The position numbers and the translations under genes were made by a program. Shown here piece by piece: positions 8,918 through 15,934 of a DNA stretch of 51,456 nucleotides. The stretch comes from Oceanospirillaceae bacterium (GTDB lineage Bacteria; Pseudomonadota; Gammaproteobacteria; Pseudomonadales; Balneatricaceae). The DNA lies in assembly GCA_013373085.1 (NCBI GenBank), contig JABXIM010000156.1, positions 1-51,456 on the forward strand. Direction: 5' to 3'. Within the stretch, counting starts at the first letter, position 1; the number at the start of each line of letters is the position of its first letter. A model generated the notes under the pieces. It was not told the origin of the DNA and searched no databases. It saw nothing but the letters and a program-made list of their open reading frames with translations.

Positions 8918-8992
8918 GGGTTTCGATTCCTCGGCGGGACAATCGCGCCAGTACAGCAGGCGATGCCTGAACCGCAGCGGAATCCTGTGAAA

Positions 8993-9400
8993 TCAGTGCG
9001 TGGAAGTGTTTTTCAGTCGTTGCCAGAAGCCGGCCATCAGGTCCTGGACATCGGCTTCGGTGGTGGTCTCGAACCAGCGCCAGTCAAGATAATACTCGCT
9101 GAGTTCGGGATACCAGTCGGGCCCCGCGTCGCCGCCCGCGGTCCGGTCAGCATGCAGCTCGATGTGCAGGGGCGAGATATCGAGCACCCGATGCTCCTCT
9201 TCCCAGAGCACTTCCTGCAGGTCGTACAGTGCATTCATGATCAGAAAGTGTTTGCGGAACAGCGCCAGCAGCCCGTTGCCATCGATATCGTCGAACAGAT
9301 GGCGCCGCTGCAACCCCTGCATCAAATCGTATTCGGTCATGCTCTCGTCAGCGTGCGCTCGCAGATAACGGAGCACTTCTGGCAGCAGCGGATTGATCAT
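8993..9400 (-). CDS. DnaJ-related N-terminal domain protein lacking a J domain
   Basis: 135 residues beginning MINPLLPEVLRYLRAHADES, with EYDLMQGLQRRHLF and NALYDLQEVLW. This is the pattern of the N-terminal domain of gammaproteobacterial 'DnaJ-related' proteins. Those proteins usually carry a short J domain at the C-terminus. Here the protein ends soon after a Trp/Glu-rich segment (WYPELSEYYLDWRWFETTTE), with no HPD motif, so no co-chaperone activity towards DnaK is expected from this chain alone. Direction matches the DUF2726 gene downstream (75 bp apart). The ribosome-binding site is weak. Confidence 0.7.
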   Translation of the reverse strand: MINPLLPEVLRYLRAHADESMTEYDLMQGLQRRHLFDDIDGNGLLALFRKHFLIMNALYDLQEVLWEEEHRVLDISPLHIELHADRTAGGDAGPDWYPELSEYYLDWRWFETTTEADVQDLMAGFWQRLKNTSTH

Positions 9401-9497
9401 GGGACACCCGGCGTCGACGGTCAGAGGCAGGCAACCCTTCCAGCCCGCCCAAAATCGGAAAATTCGGATTCTGACGTCAGTATAGACCGCTCGCCGA

Positions 9498-10793
9498 TCA
9501 GTGCCGGTGCACGCGCAGGTCGAGAAAATGCACCGAACAGGAGATGCAGGGATCGTAATTTCGGATCAGGCGCTCGGCGAAAAATTGCAACTCCTGGTCG
9601 CTGTGTTCCAGCCCGAATGCCGTGAGGCCGCGCATCAGGTCCGCCTCGATCCGGGCCTGGTTCTGGCTGGTCGGTGGGATGATACAGGCTTCGGTGATGA
9701 AGCCTTCCGGGTCGAGGCCGTAGTGATGGTAAATCAGGCCCCGTGGCGCTTCGGTGCAGTGCGCTCCCCATCCTGCCCGCGGTTCGTCCGGCACCGAGAA
9801 GGCTTGCGCCGCATAGCCGCTCAGCAGTTGCCGCGCCTCCCAGACTGCGTAATAGCACTCCAGCGCCCGCGCCAGCAGGCTGTGATAGATGTTGTCGCTG
9901 GGAAAGTGAAGTCCGCAGTCATCCGCCAGTGCACGTACCTCGGCCGGAAACTGTTCGAAGTTGAGATTGATGCGGGCCAGCGGCCCGACCAGGTAGGGCT
10001 CGCCATCGAGCAACGAATAGAGCGCGGTGCTGTGCGGCTCCTGGTGCTCACGAAAGTGCTGCCGGTAATCGCAGGCATCGATATCGAGTCCGTCACTGCT
10101 GCAAACCCGGCCTTCATTCATCGCATACTGCGTCGGATGATGCAGGGCCACGCTGGTAAAGCTGGCATGATCATCGGGCAGATCGAGACCCGCAGCCCAG
10201 CGCACCAGCGCCTCGGCATCCACCAGCGCCTCGTCGATGCGCGGCAGCAGAGCGGCGATGACGTCGGCTGCCGGGGCGTTATGGAAACCGCCGACTTTGA
10301 GTCCGACCGGGTGCACCGAACGACCGCCACTGAGGCTGATCAGGTCATTGCCCAGCGCTTGAAGTCTCAGTCCGCGTTTCACCGCCTGCGGATGGACCTT
10401 TGCCATATCCAGCATATGTGAGAAGCCGAGGAAGTCCGGCAGGGCCAGGAAGTGGATGTGCAATGCATGGCTCTGCAGCCACTCGCCGCACTGCAGTACG
10501 CGCCGCATGCGGCCGATCCAGTCGCCGGACTCCAATCCAAGCGCCCGCTCGATCGCCCTCACGCCGGTCATCTGGTAGGCGATGGGGCAGATACCGCATA
10601 TCCGCGCGGCGATGATAGGCTGCTCGCTGTAGTGCTTGCCCTCGAGAAATTTCTCGAAAAATCGCGGCGGCTCGAAAATACGCAGCACCGCGCGTTCGAG
10701 CTGCTCATCACGGCAATACAGCTCCAGTGCCCCCTCCCCTTCGAGCCGGGTGATAACGGGCACACGCAGACGGATATTACGGGGATCGGTCAT
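9498..10793 (-). CDS. hydA: [NiFe] hydrogenase large (alpha) subunit, group 3b type
   Basis: 431-residue catalytic subunit carrying the NiFe(CN)2CO site. The proximal motif RICGIC gives Cys66 and Cys69, and the distal motif DPCISC gives Cys416 and Cys419, together the four nickel ligands. After His422 a nine-residue tail (FLDLRVHRH) remains; in this family such a tail is removed by a maturation endopeptidase, and a suitable gene lies at 18228. Length and the DPCISCSVH ending match cytoplasmic NAD(P)-linked group 3b enzymes (sulfhydrogenase HydA). Residue 73 after the first motif is Tyr, where membrane-type hydrogenases have His. Start ATG 10793 is chosen because the family N-terminus (...RVPVITRLEGEG) begins here; the frame extends 88 codons upstream without homology. 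It is separated from hydBGD by a protease gene and has its own promoter. Confidence 0.93.
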   Translation of the reverse strand: MTDPRNIRLRVPVITRLEGEGALELYCRDEQLERAVLRIFEPPRFFEKFLEGKHYSEQPIIAARICGICPIAYQMTGVRAIERALGLESGDWIGRMRRVLQCGEWLQSHALHIHFLALPDFLGFSHMLDMAKVHPQAVKRGLRLQALGNDLISLSGGRSVHPVGLKVGGFHNAPAADVIAALLPRIDEALVDAEALVRWAAGLDLPDDHASFTSVALHHPTQYAMNEGRVCSSDGLDIDACDYRQHFREHQEPHSTALYSLLDGEPYLVGPLARINLNFEQFPAEVRALADDCGLHFPSDNIYHSLLARALECYYAVWEARQLLSGYAAQAFSVPDEPRAGWGAHCTEAPRGLIYHHYGLDPEGFITEACIIPPTSQNQARIEADLMRGLTAFGLEHSDQELQFFAERLIRNYDPCISCSVHFLDLRVHRH

Positions 10794-10842
10794 AACACAA
10801 TGACGGCCATTCGGGTTGATGGACAGATTCCTCACTGCACTC

Positions 10843-10884
10843 AATATAGCCGGGAGCGCCAACTGGCGCCTTGACCCAGGTCGC
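10843..10884 (-). promoter_or_regulatory. Predicted activator-dependent promoter of hydA
   Basis: Reading leftward: GCGACCTGGGTCAA (10884-10871), 22 nt, then TATATT (10848-10843). The palindrome-like box would be centred at about -41.5 for a start near 10836, giving a leader of about 43 nt. The box and the 22-nt gap repeat those of the hyp promoter near 15843-15884. The spacing is that of class II FNR/CRP-family activation. The box matches FNR consensus imperfectly (GAC/GTC in place of GAT/ATC), so the regulator is inferred. Confidence 0.5.
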
Positions 10885-10898
10885 TCCCTCCCTATGCT
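10871..10898 (+). promoter_or_regulatory. Possible sigma70 promoter for the serine protease gene
   Basis: TTGACC (10871-10876), 16 nt, TATGCT (10893-10898), 87 nt before the protease ATG. Its -35 overlaps the hydA box, so binding there could affect both genes. Confidence 0.35.
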
Positions 10899-10984
10899 TA
10901 TTGAAGGCAGTATCGAATGGCTCGAAGCCCGGTACCTTTGTTCGGCCTTACCGACCACGGGCGCCGCAACCCGGAGGAACCACC

Positions 10985-12511
10985 ATGAAATTGTCAGGGA
11001 TTGCCCGCACACCGCAGCGACCTGGTTGCACTCAAAGTACCGTTCCCGGCAAGACCACAACGCACCTTTTCCCCGCCGCGAAGGTCATGCTGGTCAGTGT
11101 GCTGGGACTGGCCGCTCTGGGTGCCGGACCGGTTGTGCAGGCGGCGCCGAACCCCGCTGCTGAAGCGGCCAAGGCCAGGGTTGTAAAGCACTGGACGCCC
11201 GAGCGCCGGGCCGCGGCCATTCCCCGTGACCTGGTGATCGACCCGCGCGGACTCGGGTACCTGAAAATGCCCGATGGTTCGTTGCGGCCGTATGGTCATG
11301 ATGTGGCGGCGACACCATTTGCTGGCCCCCCCAACAGCGGCGACTCCACACCTCCGAATATCGTCATGAACAGCCCCGCTGAAGGCGCAGAGATCGGGAC
11401 GTCCGCGACCTTTTCGGCTGACATTACCGATAGCAGCGGTATCAAATCGGTATCATTTGTCATCCTGTACCCGAACGGCAGCACCACCCAGAGTTTCACA
11501 CCCGCTCAGACTGCTGGCACCGATACCTGGAGTACCACCCTGCAAGGTTTCAGCGATGGCGACTGGGCCTGGTCAGTGACCGCCAAGGACAGTGCCGGCA
11601 AGGGTGGCAATACCGCCACAACCGACTTTTCCGGCTTCACTGTGAATTCCGGTGGCGGCAGCAGTGGAAATAACACCGGAGGTAATGGCGACACTGTGGT
11701 AAATGGTCACTGGAGTTATGGGGGGGGTGTCCAGACGGCCGCCGGCCGTATCTACTTCGAAATGCCATCCAACGCCAAGCTCAAGGGCCCTTGGAATGGT
11801 TATGTCTGCTCCGGTACCGTGGTCACGGACGAAACAGCTGGACGCTCGGTAATTCTGACCGCTGCACACTGTGTGTACGATGACGCCAACAAGGCATTCG
11901 CGAAGAACGTACTGTTTATCCCAAACCAGGATGAAACGACGGGATCAGGCACAGACCTCAACTGCAACAATGACCCGTTGGGCTGCTGGATACCTGAGTT
12001 CGGTGTGGTCGACGCGAACTGGACGACCAGTACCTTCCCTGACAACATTCCCTGGGACTATGCCCACTACGTCGTGCTCGACGAATCACTCGAGGTGGAC
12101 GCAGGATCCCTGCCGTTGAGCTTCGACCCGCCCGTCGTCGATGACGGCACGGACGGCGCCGGCAGCCCTGACTTCACCCATGCCCTGGGCTACTCCTACA
12201 GCGATGATCCCAACTTCATGTACTGCGCAGAGGACATGACCACCGAAGGCACAGATAACTGGTGGCTGCCGAGCTGCGGCTTATCCGGCGGCTCCTCCGG
12301 AGGTCCATGGGTCCAGCCGATGGATACAAGCACCGGCAGCGGAGCGGTGATTTCCGTCAATTCCTGGGGTTATACCACCTCACCCGGTATGGCAGGACCC
12401 AAACTGGCAGGCACCTCGGCCTCTTGTGTGTTTGAAGAAGCGAAGATGAACCTGGACGACTGGAGTGGTGTCGCGGACGGCGAAGCCGGTGTAGCCATCA
12501 TCTGCGAGTAA
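10985..12511 (+). CDS. Secreted trypsin-like serine protease with Ig-like domain
   Basis: 508 residues from ATG 10985, which follows GGAGGAAC at ideal distance; the frame is open further upstream but without a site. A long signal peptide ends near AQAA (about residue 53). A bacterial Ig-like domain follows (about 120-220, STPPNIVMNSPAEGAEIG), then a Gly/Asn-rich linker (221-240), then a chymotrypsin-fold peptidase. The catalytic triad is visible: His295 in LTAAHC, Asp358 in WDYAHYVVL, Ser438 in GGSSGGPW. Paired Cys residues suggest disulfides, consistent with an extracellular location. The gene sits between hydD/methyltransferase and hydA on the opposite strand, an unexpected place. It is unlikely to act on the cytoplasmic hydrogenase. 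Substrate is unknown. Confidence 0.88.
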   Translation: MKLSGIARTPQRPGCTQSTVPGKTTTHLFPAAKVMLVSVLGLAALGAGPVVQAAPNPAAEAAKARVVKHWTPERRAAAIPRDLVIDPRGLGYLKMPDGSLRPYGHDVAATPFAGPPNSGDSTPPNIVMNSPAEGAEIGTSATFSADITDSSGIKSVSFVILYPNGSTTQSFTPAQTAGTDTWSTTLQGFSDGDWAWSVTAKDSAGKGGNTATTDFSGFTVNSGGGSSGNNTGGNGDTVVNGHWSYGGGVQTAAGRIYFEMPSNAKLKGPWNGYVCSGTVVTDETAGRSVILTAAHCVYDDANKAFAKNVLFIPNQDETTGSGTDLNCNNDPLGCWIPEFGVVDANWTTSTFPDNIPWDYAHYVVLDESLEVDAGSLPLSFDPPVVDDGTDGAGSPDFTHALGYSYSDDPNFMYCAEDMTTEGTDNWWLPSCGLSGGSSGGPWVQPMDTSTGSGAVISVNSWGYTTSPGMAGPKLAGTSASCVFEEAKMNLDDWSGVADGEAGVAIICE

Positions 12512-12545
12512 CCCTGCCGCCCCTCGGCAGGGCAGTGGTATTGAC

Positions 12546-12566
12546 AAGGGCCTACGGGCCCTTTTG
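12546..12566 (+). terminator. Rho-independent terminator of the serine protease gene
   Basis: A hairpin AAGGGCC / GGCCCTT with a 4-nt loop is followed by TTTTG, 35 nt after the protease stop. The stem also lies at the 3' end of the convergent methyltransferase gene and may serve both directions weakly. Confidence 0.65.
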
Positions 12567-12594
12567 CTTGTTTCGCGTATTGGTATCGAGCAGG

Positions 12595-13056
12595 TTACAA
12601 CCAACGCCGCACCGATTCCCGGTAGCGATGAAAGTCTTCCCCGAACTTCAGCGCCAGAAACCGCTCTTCCGGCTGGATCTGGAAGCGGTTCATGTAGAGC
12701 ACGAAACCGGGCAGCACCGGCAGTGTAGCGAGGTTCGCCAGCCACAGGGCCCAGGCGGTCAGCAACAGCAGCAGTCCGAGATACATGGGGTTGCGGCTGA
12801 AACGGTAGACCCCGTTCGTCACCACCTGGCTGGCCTGACCGGGATCGACGGGGTTGACGGTGGTACCGGCCCGGCGGAACCGGGCAACCGCAGCGAGACC
12901 GGTGGCCAGGGCGACGACGGCCAGTCCGGCGGCAAGATACCCGGACGCGGCAAGATTGAATCCGGTGGCGGGAAATTGCACCGCCAGCCACCACATAGCC
13001 GCTCCGCAGATCAGCACCTGAGCCACCGGCGGTATTCTGAGTTCCAAGAAATTCAC
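12595..13056 (-). CDS. Isoprenylcysteine carboxyl methyltransferase-like membrane protein
   Basis: 153 residues with about four membrane helices (about 10-30, 42-62, 95-115, 118-130). The C-terminal half has the signature of the ICMT/phospholipid methyltransferase superfamily: GVYRFSRNPMYLGLLLLL followed by EERFLALKFGEDFHRYRESVRRWL, which in relatives forms the S-adenosylmethionine site. It is probably a SAM-dependent methyltransferase, with substrate unknown in bacteria. The start is GTG 13056 with AAGG just upstream. It lies 3 nt behind hydD, so it should be the last gene of the hydB-hydG-hydD transcript. Whether it has anything to do with the hydrogenase is unknown. Confidence 0.8.
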   Translation of the reverse strand: MNFLELRIPPVAQVLICGAAMWWLAVQFPATGFNLAASGYLAAGLAVVALATGLAAVARFRRAGTTVNPVDPGQASQVVTNGVYRFSRNPMYLGLLLLLTAWALWLANLATLPVLPGFVLYMNRFQIQPEERFLALKFGEDFHRYRESVRRWL

Positions 13057-13059
13057 ACC

Positions 13060-13851
13060 TTATGAATCCAGTTGTTTCGCCGGTATGCGCCAGCGCGCCC
13101 AGGCTTTCTGGTATGGCTCCAGCCCCGAACTGATCGACACGAAACGCTCCGCTACCTGCCGCTGCGGGATCCCGAGCCCGACCAAACGCTCCCCCAGTGA
13201 ATCGCAGTTGGGCTGTTCCGACGCGCCGAAGCAAGTGTAGCAGGGGGCGCCGAAAGACGGGCACAAGGCACCGCAGCCGGCCCGCGTCACCGGCCCCAGG
13301 CAGGGTGCCGCCTTCGTCACCAGCACGCAGACGTTGCCGGCGCGCTTGCACTCCTGGCACACCTTCTCGGTCGGCAAAACCGGCGGTACGCCCTGCAGCA
13401 ATGCCCGCACCGTGGCGATCAGCTGGCGACCGCTGATCGGGCAGCCCCAGAGTTCCAGGTCGACCTTCACCAGTTGCGCCACCGGGCGGGACTCGGCCAG
13501 CGAGTCCAGGTACTCGGTATCGGCATAGACGGCGCCGGCCCAGCCGACGGAATCCTTGACGTTGCGCAGCGCCTGCACCCCGCCGCTGCAGGCGCAGGCG
13601 CCGATGGCGACGACGAAGCGCGAACGTTCGCGCACTTTCAGGATACGGGCTTCGTCGTCCGGCGTGGTGATGCTGCCCTCGACAAAGGCGATATCGACCT
13701 CGGCGTCGAAGTTGTTGAGCCCGGCTTCGATAAAGTGGCTAATCTCCACCAGTTCGTTGAGCACCAGCAGGTCGTCGCCGAGGTTCAGGAACACCGACTG
13801 GCAGCCGGAACAGGACGTCAGCTTGTGAACCGCAATGCTTGCCTGCGCCAT
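13060..13851 (-). CDS. hydD: [NiFe] hydrogenase small (delta) subunit
   Basis: 263 residues. Carries the iron-sulfur clusters that pass electrons from the large subunit. The proximal cluster ligands are visible as CSGC (Cys14, Cys17), the Cys in GACACSGG and the Cys in LWGCPISG. A C-terminal Cys-rich segment (VCQECKRAGNVC, then CGALCPSFGAPCYTCFG) supplies the further 4Fe-4S clusters. There is no twin-arginine signal, so the enzyme stays in the cytoplasm, as expected for group 3. The ATG directly follows the TAA of hydG (TAAATG), indicating translational coupling. Length is as in group 3b delta subunits. Confidence 0.92.
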   Translation of the reverse strand: MAQASIAVHKLTSCSGCQSVFLNLGDDLLVLNELVEISHFIEAGLNNFDAEVDIAFVEGSITTPDDEARILKVRERSRFVVAIGACACSGGVQALRNVKDSVGWAGAVYADTEYLDSLAESRPVAQLVKVDLELWGCPISGRQLIATVRALLQGVPPVLPTEKVCQECKRAGNVCVLVTKAAPCLGPVTRAGCGALCPSFGAPCYTCFGASEQPNCDSLGERLVGLGIPQRQVAERFVSISSGLEPYQKAWARWRIPAKQLDS

Positions 13852-14682
13852 TTAATAGCCCTCCAGCAGAAACCAGTCCCGCACGTCCGAGACACGGAAT
13901 ATCGGTCCGTTCTTGCAGATAAATGGAGACCCCATCTGACAGTGGCCGCAAAGCCCCAGCGCGCACTGCATGTTGCGTTCGAGGCTGAAGTAGCAGTTGT
14001 CCATGGCAACGCCATTGTTCTCCAGCGCACGTATAGAGGCACGCATCATCGGTTCCGGGCCGCACATCATCACGGTGGAATTGAGCGGATCGAAGCGGGC
14101 CTTGTCGATCAGCGTCGTGACCATGCCCAGTGACCAGGCAAAGGGGACCTTCGCTTCTTCGCTGGCCGCCAGCAGCACTTCGCAGTCAGGCACCTCGCGC
14201 CAGCGGTCGTACTGCGCCTGCCAAAGCAGGTCTTCGGAATGCTTCACCCCTTGCATGATGATCAGGCGGCGATAGGCATCGCGTTCGGCAATCGCCCGCC
14301 GGATGGCCGCGATCACCGGTGCGCAGCCGAGCCCGGCGGTAATGAACACCAGGTCCCGGCCCCGCGCTGCCTCGAGCGGCCAGCTGTTGCCGTAGGGTCC
14401 GCGCAGGCCGATCATGGCGCCCGGTTCCAGCGCCACCAGCTTGCGACTGACCCGCCCCACCGCGCGGATGGTGTGCTGCAGGCAACCGTCCTGATAATCC
14501 ATGATCGATATCGGCACTTCGCCGAGACCGAACAGATAGAGCATGTTGAACTGTCCGCAGGCGAAGCGGTACTGCTGCTGCACCTCGGGATCAGTGAAGC
14601 GCAGCGACAGCGTCACCACGTCCGGCGTTTCCACGACCCGTTCGACCACCCGTGCGGAGTATGGAGTCCAGGGATCGTTCAT
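13852..14682 (-). CDS. hydG: Hydrogenase gamma subunit, FAD/NAD(P)-binding oxidoreductase
   Basis: 276 residues from ATG 14682, which overlaps the hydB stop in an ATGA. It is a ferredoxin-NADP reductase-like flavoprotein. FAD-binding residues lie around FACGQFNMLYLFG and IRAVGRVSRKL. The NAD(P)-binding half starts at LVFITAGLGCAPVIAAIRRA and includes MMCGPEPMMRA. The C-terminal CALGLCGHCQMGSPFIC binds a 2Fe-2S cluster, as in dihydroorotate dehydrogenase PyrK and sulfhydrogenase gamma. It links H2 oxidation to NAD(P) reduction or the reverse; NADP versus NAD preference cannot be read here. This symbol follows the sulfhydrogenase naming and is not the radical-SAM HydG of [FeFe] enzymes. Confidence 0.9.
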   Translation of the reverse strand: MNDPWTPYSARVVERVVETPDVVTLSLRFTDPEVQQQYRFACGQFNMLYLFGLGEVPISIMDYQDGCLQHTIRAVGRVSRKLVALEPGAMIGLRGPYGNSWPLEAARGRDLVFITAGLGCAPVIAAIRRAIAERDAYRRLIIMQGVKHSEDLLWQAQYDRWREVPDCEVLLAASEEAKVPFAWSLGMVTTLIDKARFDPLNSTVMMCGPEPMMRASIRALENNGVAMDNCYFSLERNMQCALGLCGHCQMGSPFICKNGPIFRVSDVRDWFLLEGY

Positions 14683-15785
14683 GACTCGCCAACCTCGCGG
14701 CAGAGACGCTCCGCCTCCTCGACGATATCGATGCCGACCGGGCACCAGGTGATGCAGCGCCCGCAGCCGGTACAGCCGCTGCGATCATACTGGTCGTGCC
14801 AGATTGCCAGCTTGTGCGTCAGCCACTGCCGGTACTTGTGCTCGGCGCTCTTGCGCACCACATGGCCGACCAGGTAACTGTGTTCGTCGTTGAAGCAGGT
14901 ATCCCAGCGTCGTACCGCGCGGCTCAGGCTGCCATCGAGCGGGCTTTCCTCGTCGACCCGGTGACAGAAACAGGTCGGGCAGACCGCGGCGCAGTTGCCG
15001 CACGTCAGGCAACGTTCCGCAACCGGCTGCCAGTGCCGCATGTCATCGCGCGCCGCGTACAGAGGGCCGCGCAGATCCCGGGACGGCAGCGCCCGCTGCT
15101 GGGTCCGCGCCTGCTTGCGCAGCGCCTTGGCTCGCCGCTTGTGCCAGCCGCGTACCGGCCGACCCGGCAGCCTGGCGAGCAACTCGGCTCCGCGCTCGCT
15201 GCCGGCCTTTACCAGGTACCCCTGGTCCAGTTCATCGAGCACCAGGTCGGCACCGAATGTGACCTCGGGGCCGTCGCCGGTGGACACGCAGAAACAGGTG
15301 TCGGCACTGCGGTGGCAGTTGACCGCCACCAGCAGCAGCGACTCGCGACGTGCCCGGTAGTGCGGATCGGGGTAGTCGCCATCGAGAAAGTGTCGATCCT
15401 GCAGTGCCAGCGCGGCCAGGTCGCAGGCCCGGACCCCGATCACCGCCGTCGGCACCGGTGTTTCGCGCACCTCCTCGAAACGCAGCCCCCCCTCGACCTC
15501 CCGCGCCACCCAGAGCGGCTGTTCGGCGACGAACAGCCAGGGCTTGAGCCCCTGGGCGGTGCCGACCCAGTCGAAGCGGCGACGATGGTTCTGCTGCTCC
15601 AGCCGGTAGTGCCCGGGCGCCTGTCGATCCACCAGCCCGACCGGGATATCGTCGGCGCTTTCCAGCACGTCATAGGTCAGGGCGCCCTCCTGCTCGGCGG
15701 GGCCAACGACGCGATAGCCTGCCTCGCGCAGCCGTTCGAAAATCTGTCCGAAATCCCCCTGGGGCAGAAATACGCTCTGATCCAT
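14679..15785 (-). CDS. hydB: Hydrogenase beta subunit, 4Fe-4S electron-transfer protein
   Basis: 368 residues from ATG 15785, preceded by CGGGAAC; an in-frame GTG at 15842 is less likely because it would lie upstream of the predicted transcription start. It resembles the sulfhydrogenase/anaerobic sulfite reductase A (AsrA-like) family. Two 4Fe-4S motifs lie in the C-terminal half: CLTCGNCAAVCPTCFC and CTGCGRCITWCPVGI. Further Cys residues lie in GVRACDLAAL and NCHRSADTCFC. It is the first gene of hydB-hydG-hydD and shares a 150-bp divergent promoter region with hypF. It passes electrons between HydG and HydD. Confidence 0.9.
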   Translation of the reverse strand: MDQSVFLPQGDFGQIFERLREAGYRVVGPAEQEGALTYDVLESADDIPVGLVDRQAPGHYRLEQQNHRRRFDWVGTAQGLKPWLFVAEQPLWVAREVEGGLRFEEVRETPVPTAVIGVRACDLAALALQDRHFLDGDYPDPHYRARRESLLLVAVNCHRSADTCFCVSTGDGPEVTFGADLVLDELDQGYLVKAGSERGAELLARLPGRPVRGWHKRRAKALRKQARTQQRALPSRDLRGPLYAARDDMRHWQPVAERCLTCGNCAAVCPTCFCHRVDEESPLDGSLSRAVRRWDTCFNDEHSYLVGHVVRKSAEHKYRQWLTHKLAIWHDQYDRSGCTGCGRCITWCPVGIDIVEEAERLCREVGES

Positions 15786-15815
15786 GTTCCCGGTCCGCTG
15801 CCAACAATTGCCCTT

Positions 15816-15884
15816 AGGATAGTCCAGCGAAATCGAGACCACCTGACCCGGGTCAAGCCCGGCGCAGTCACGACCACCTATACT
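15816..15884. promoter_or_regulatory. Divergent hydB/hyp promoters sharing one FNR-like palindrome
   Basis: The perfect palindrome TGACCCGGGTCA (15844-15855) lies in the box CTGACCCGGGTCAA (15843-15856). Rightward, 22 nt later, is TATACT (15879-15884), giving a start near 15891 and a box centre near -41.5 for hypF. Leftward, 21 nt away, is TATCCT (15821-15816), giving a start near 15808 and again a centre of about -41 for hydB. Neither promoter has a good -35 hexamer, as expected for class II activation. The half-site TTGAC resembles FNR/ANR TTGAT, but the conserved CCGG centre is not an FNR feature, so another activator remains possible. Confidence 0.55.
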
Positions 15885-15934
15885 GCTTTTAAACCAACAG
15901 TCACCGATTGATGCTGAGGGTGCGCCGCGAATTC

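Noticed and set aside
15786-15842. Upstream GTG start of hydB at 15842
   Set aside because: It would place the start upstream of the predicted -10 and lacks a ribosome-binding site; ATG 15785 follows CGGGAAC.
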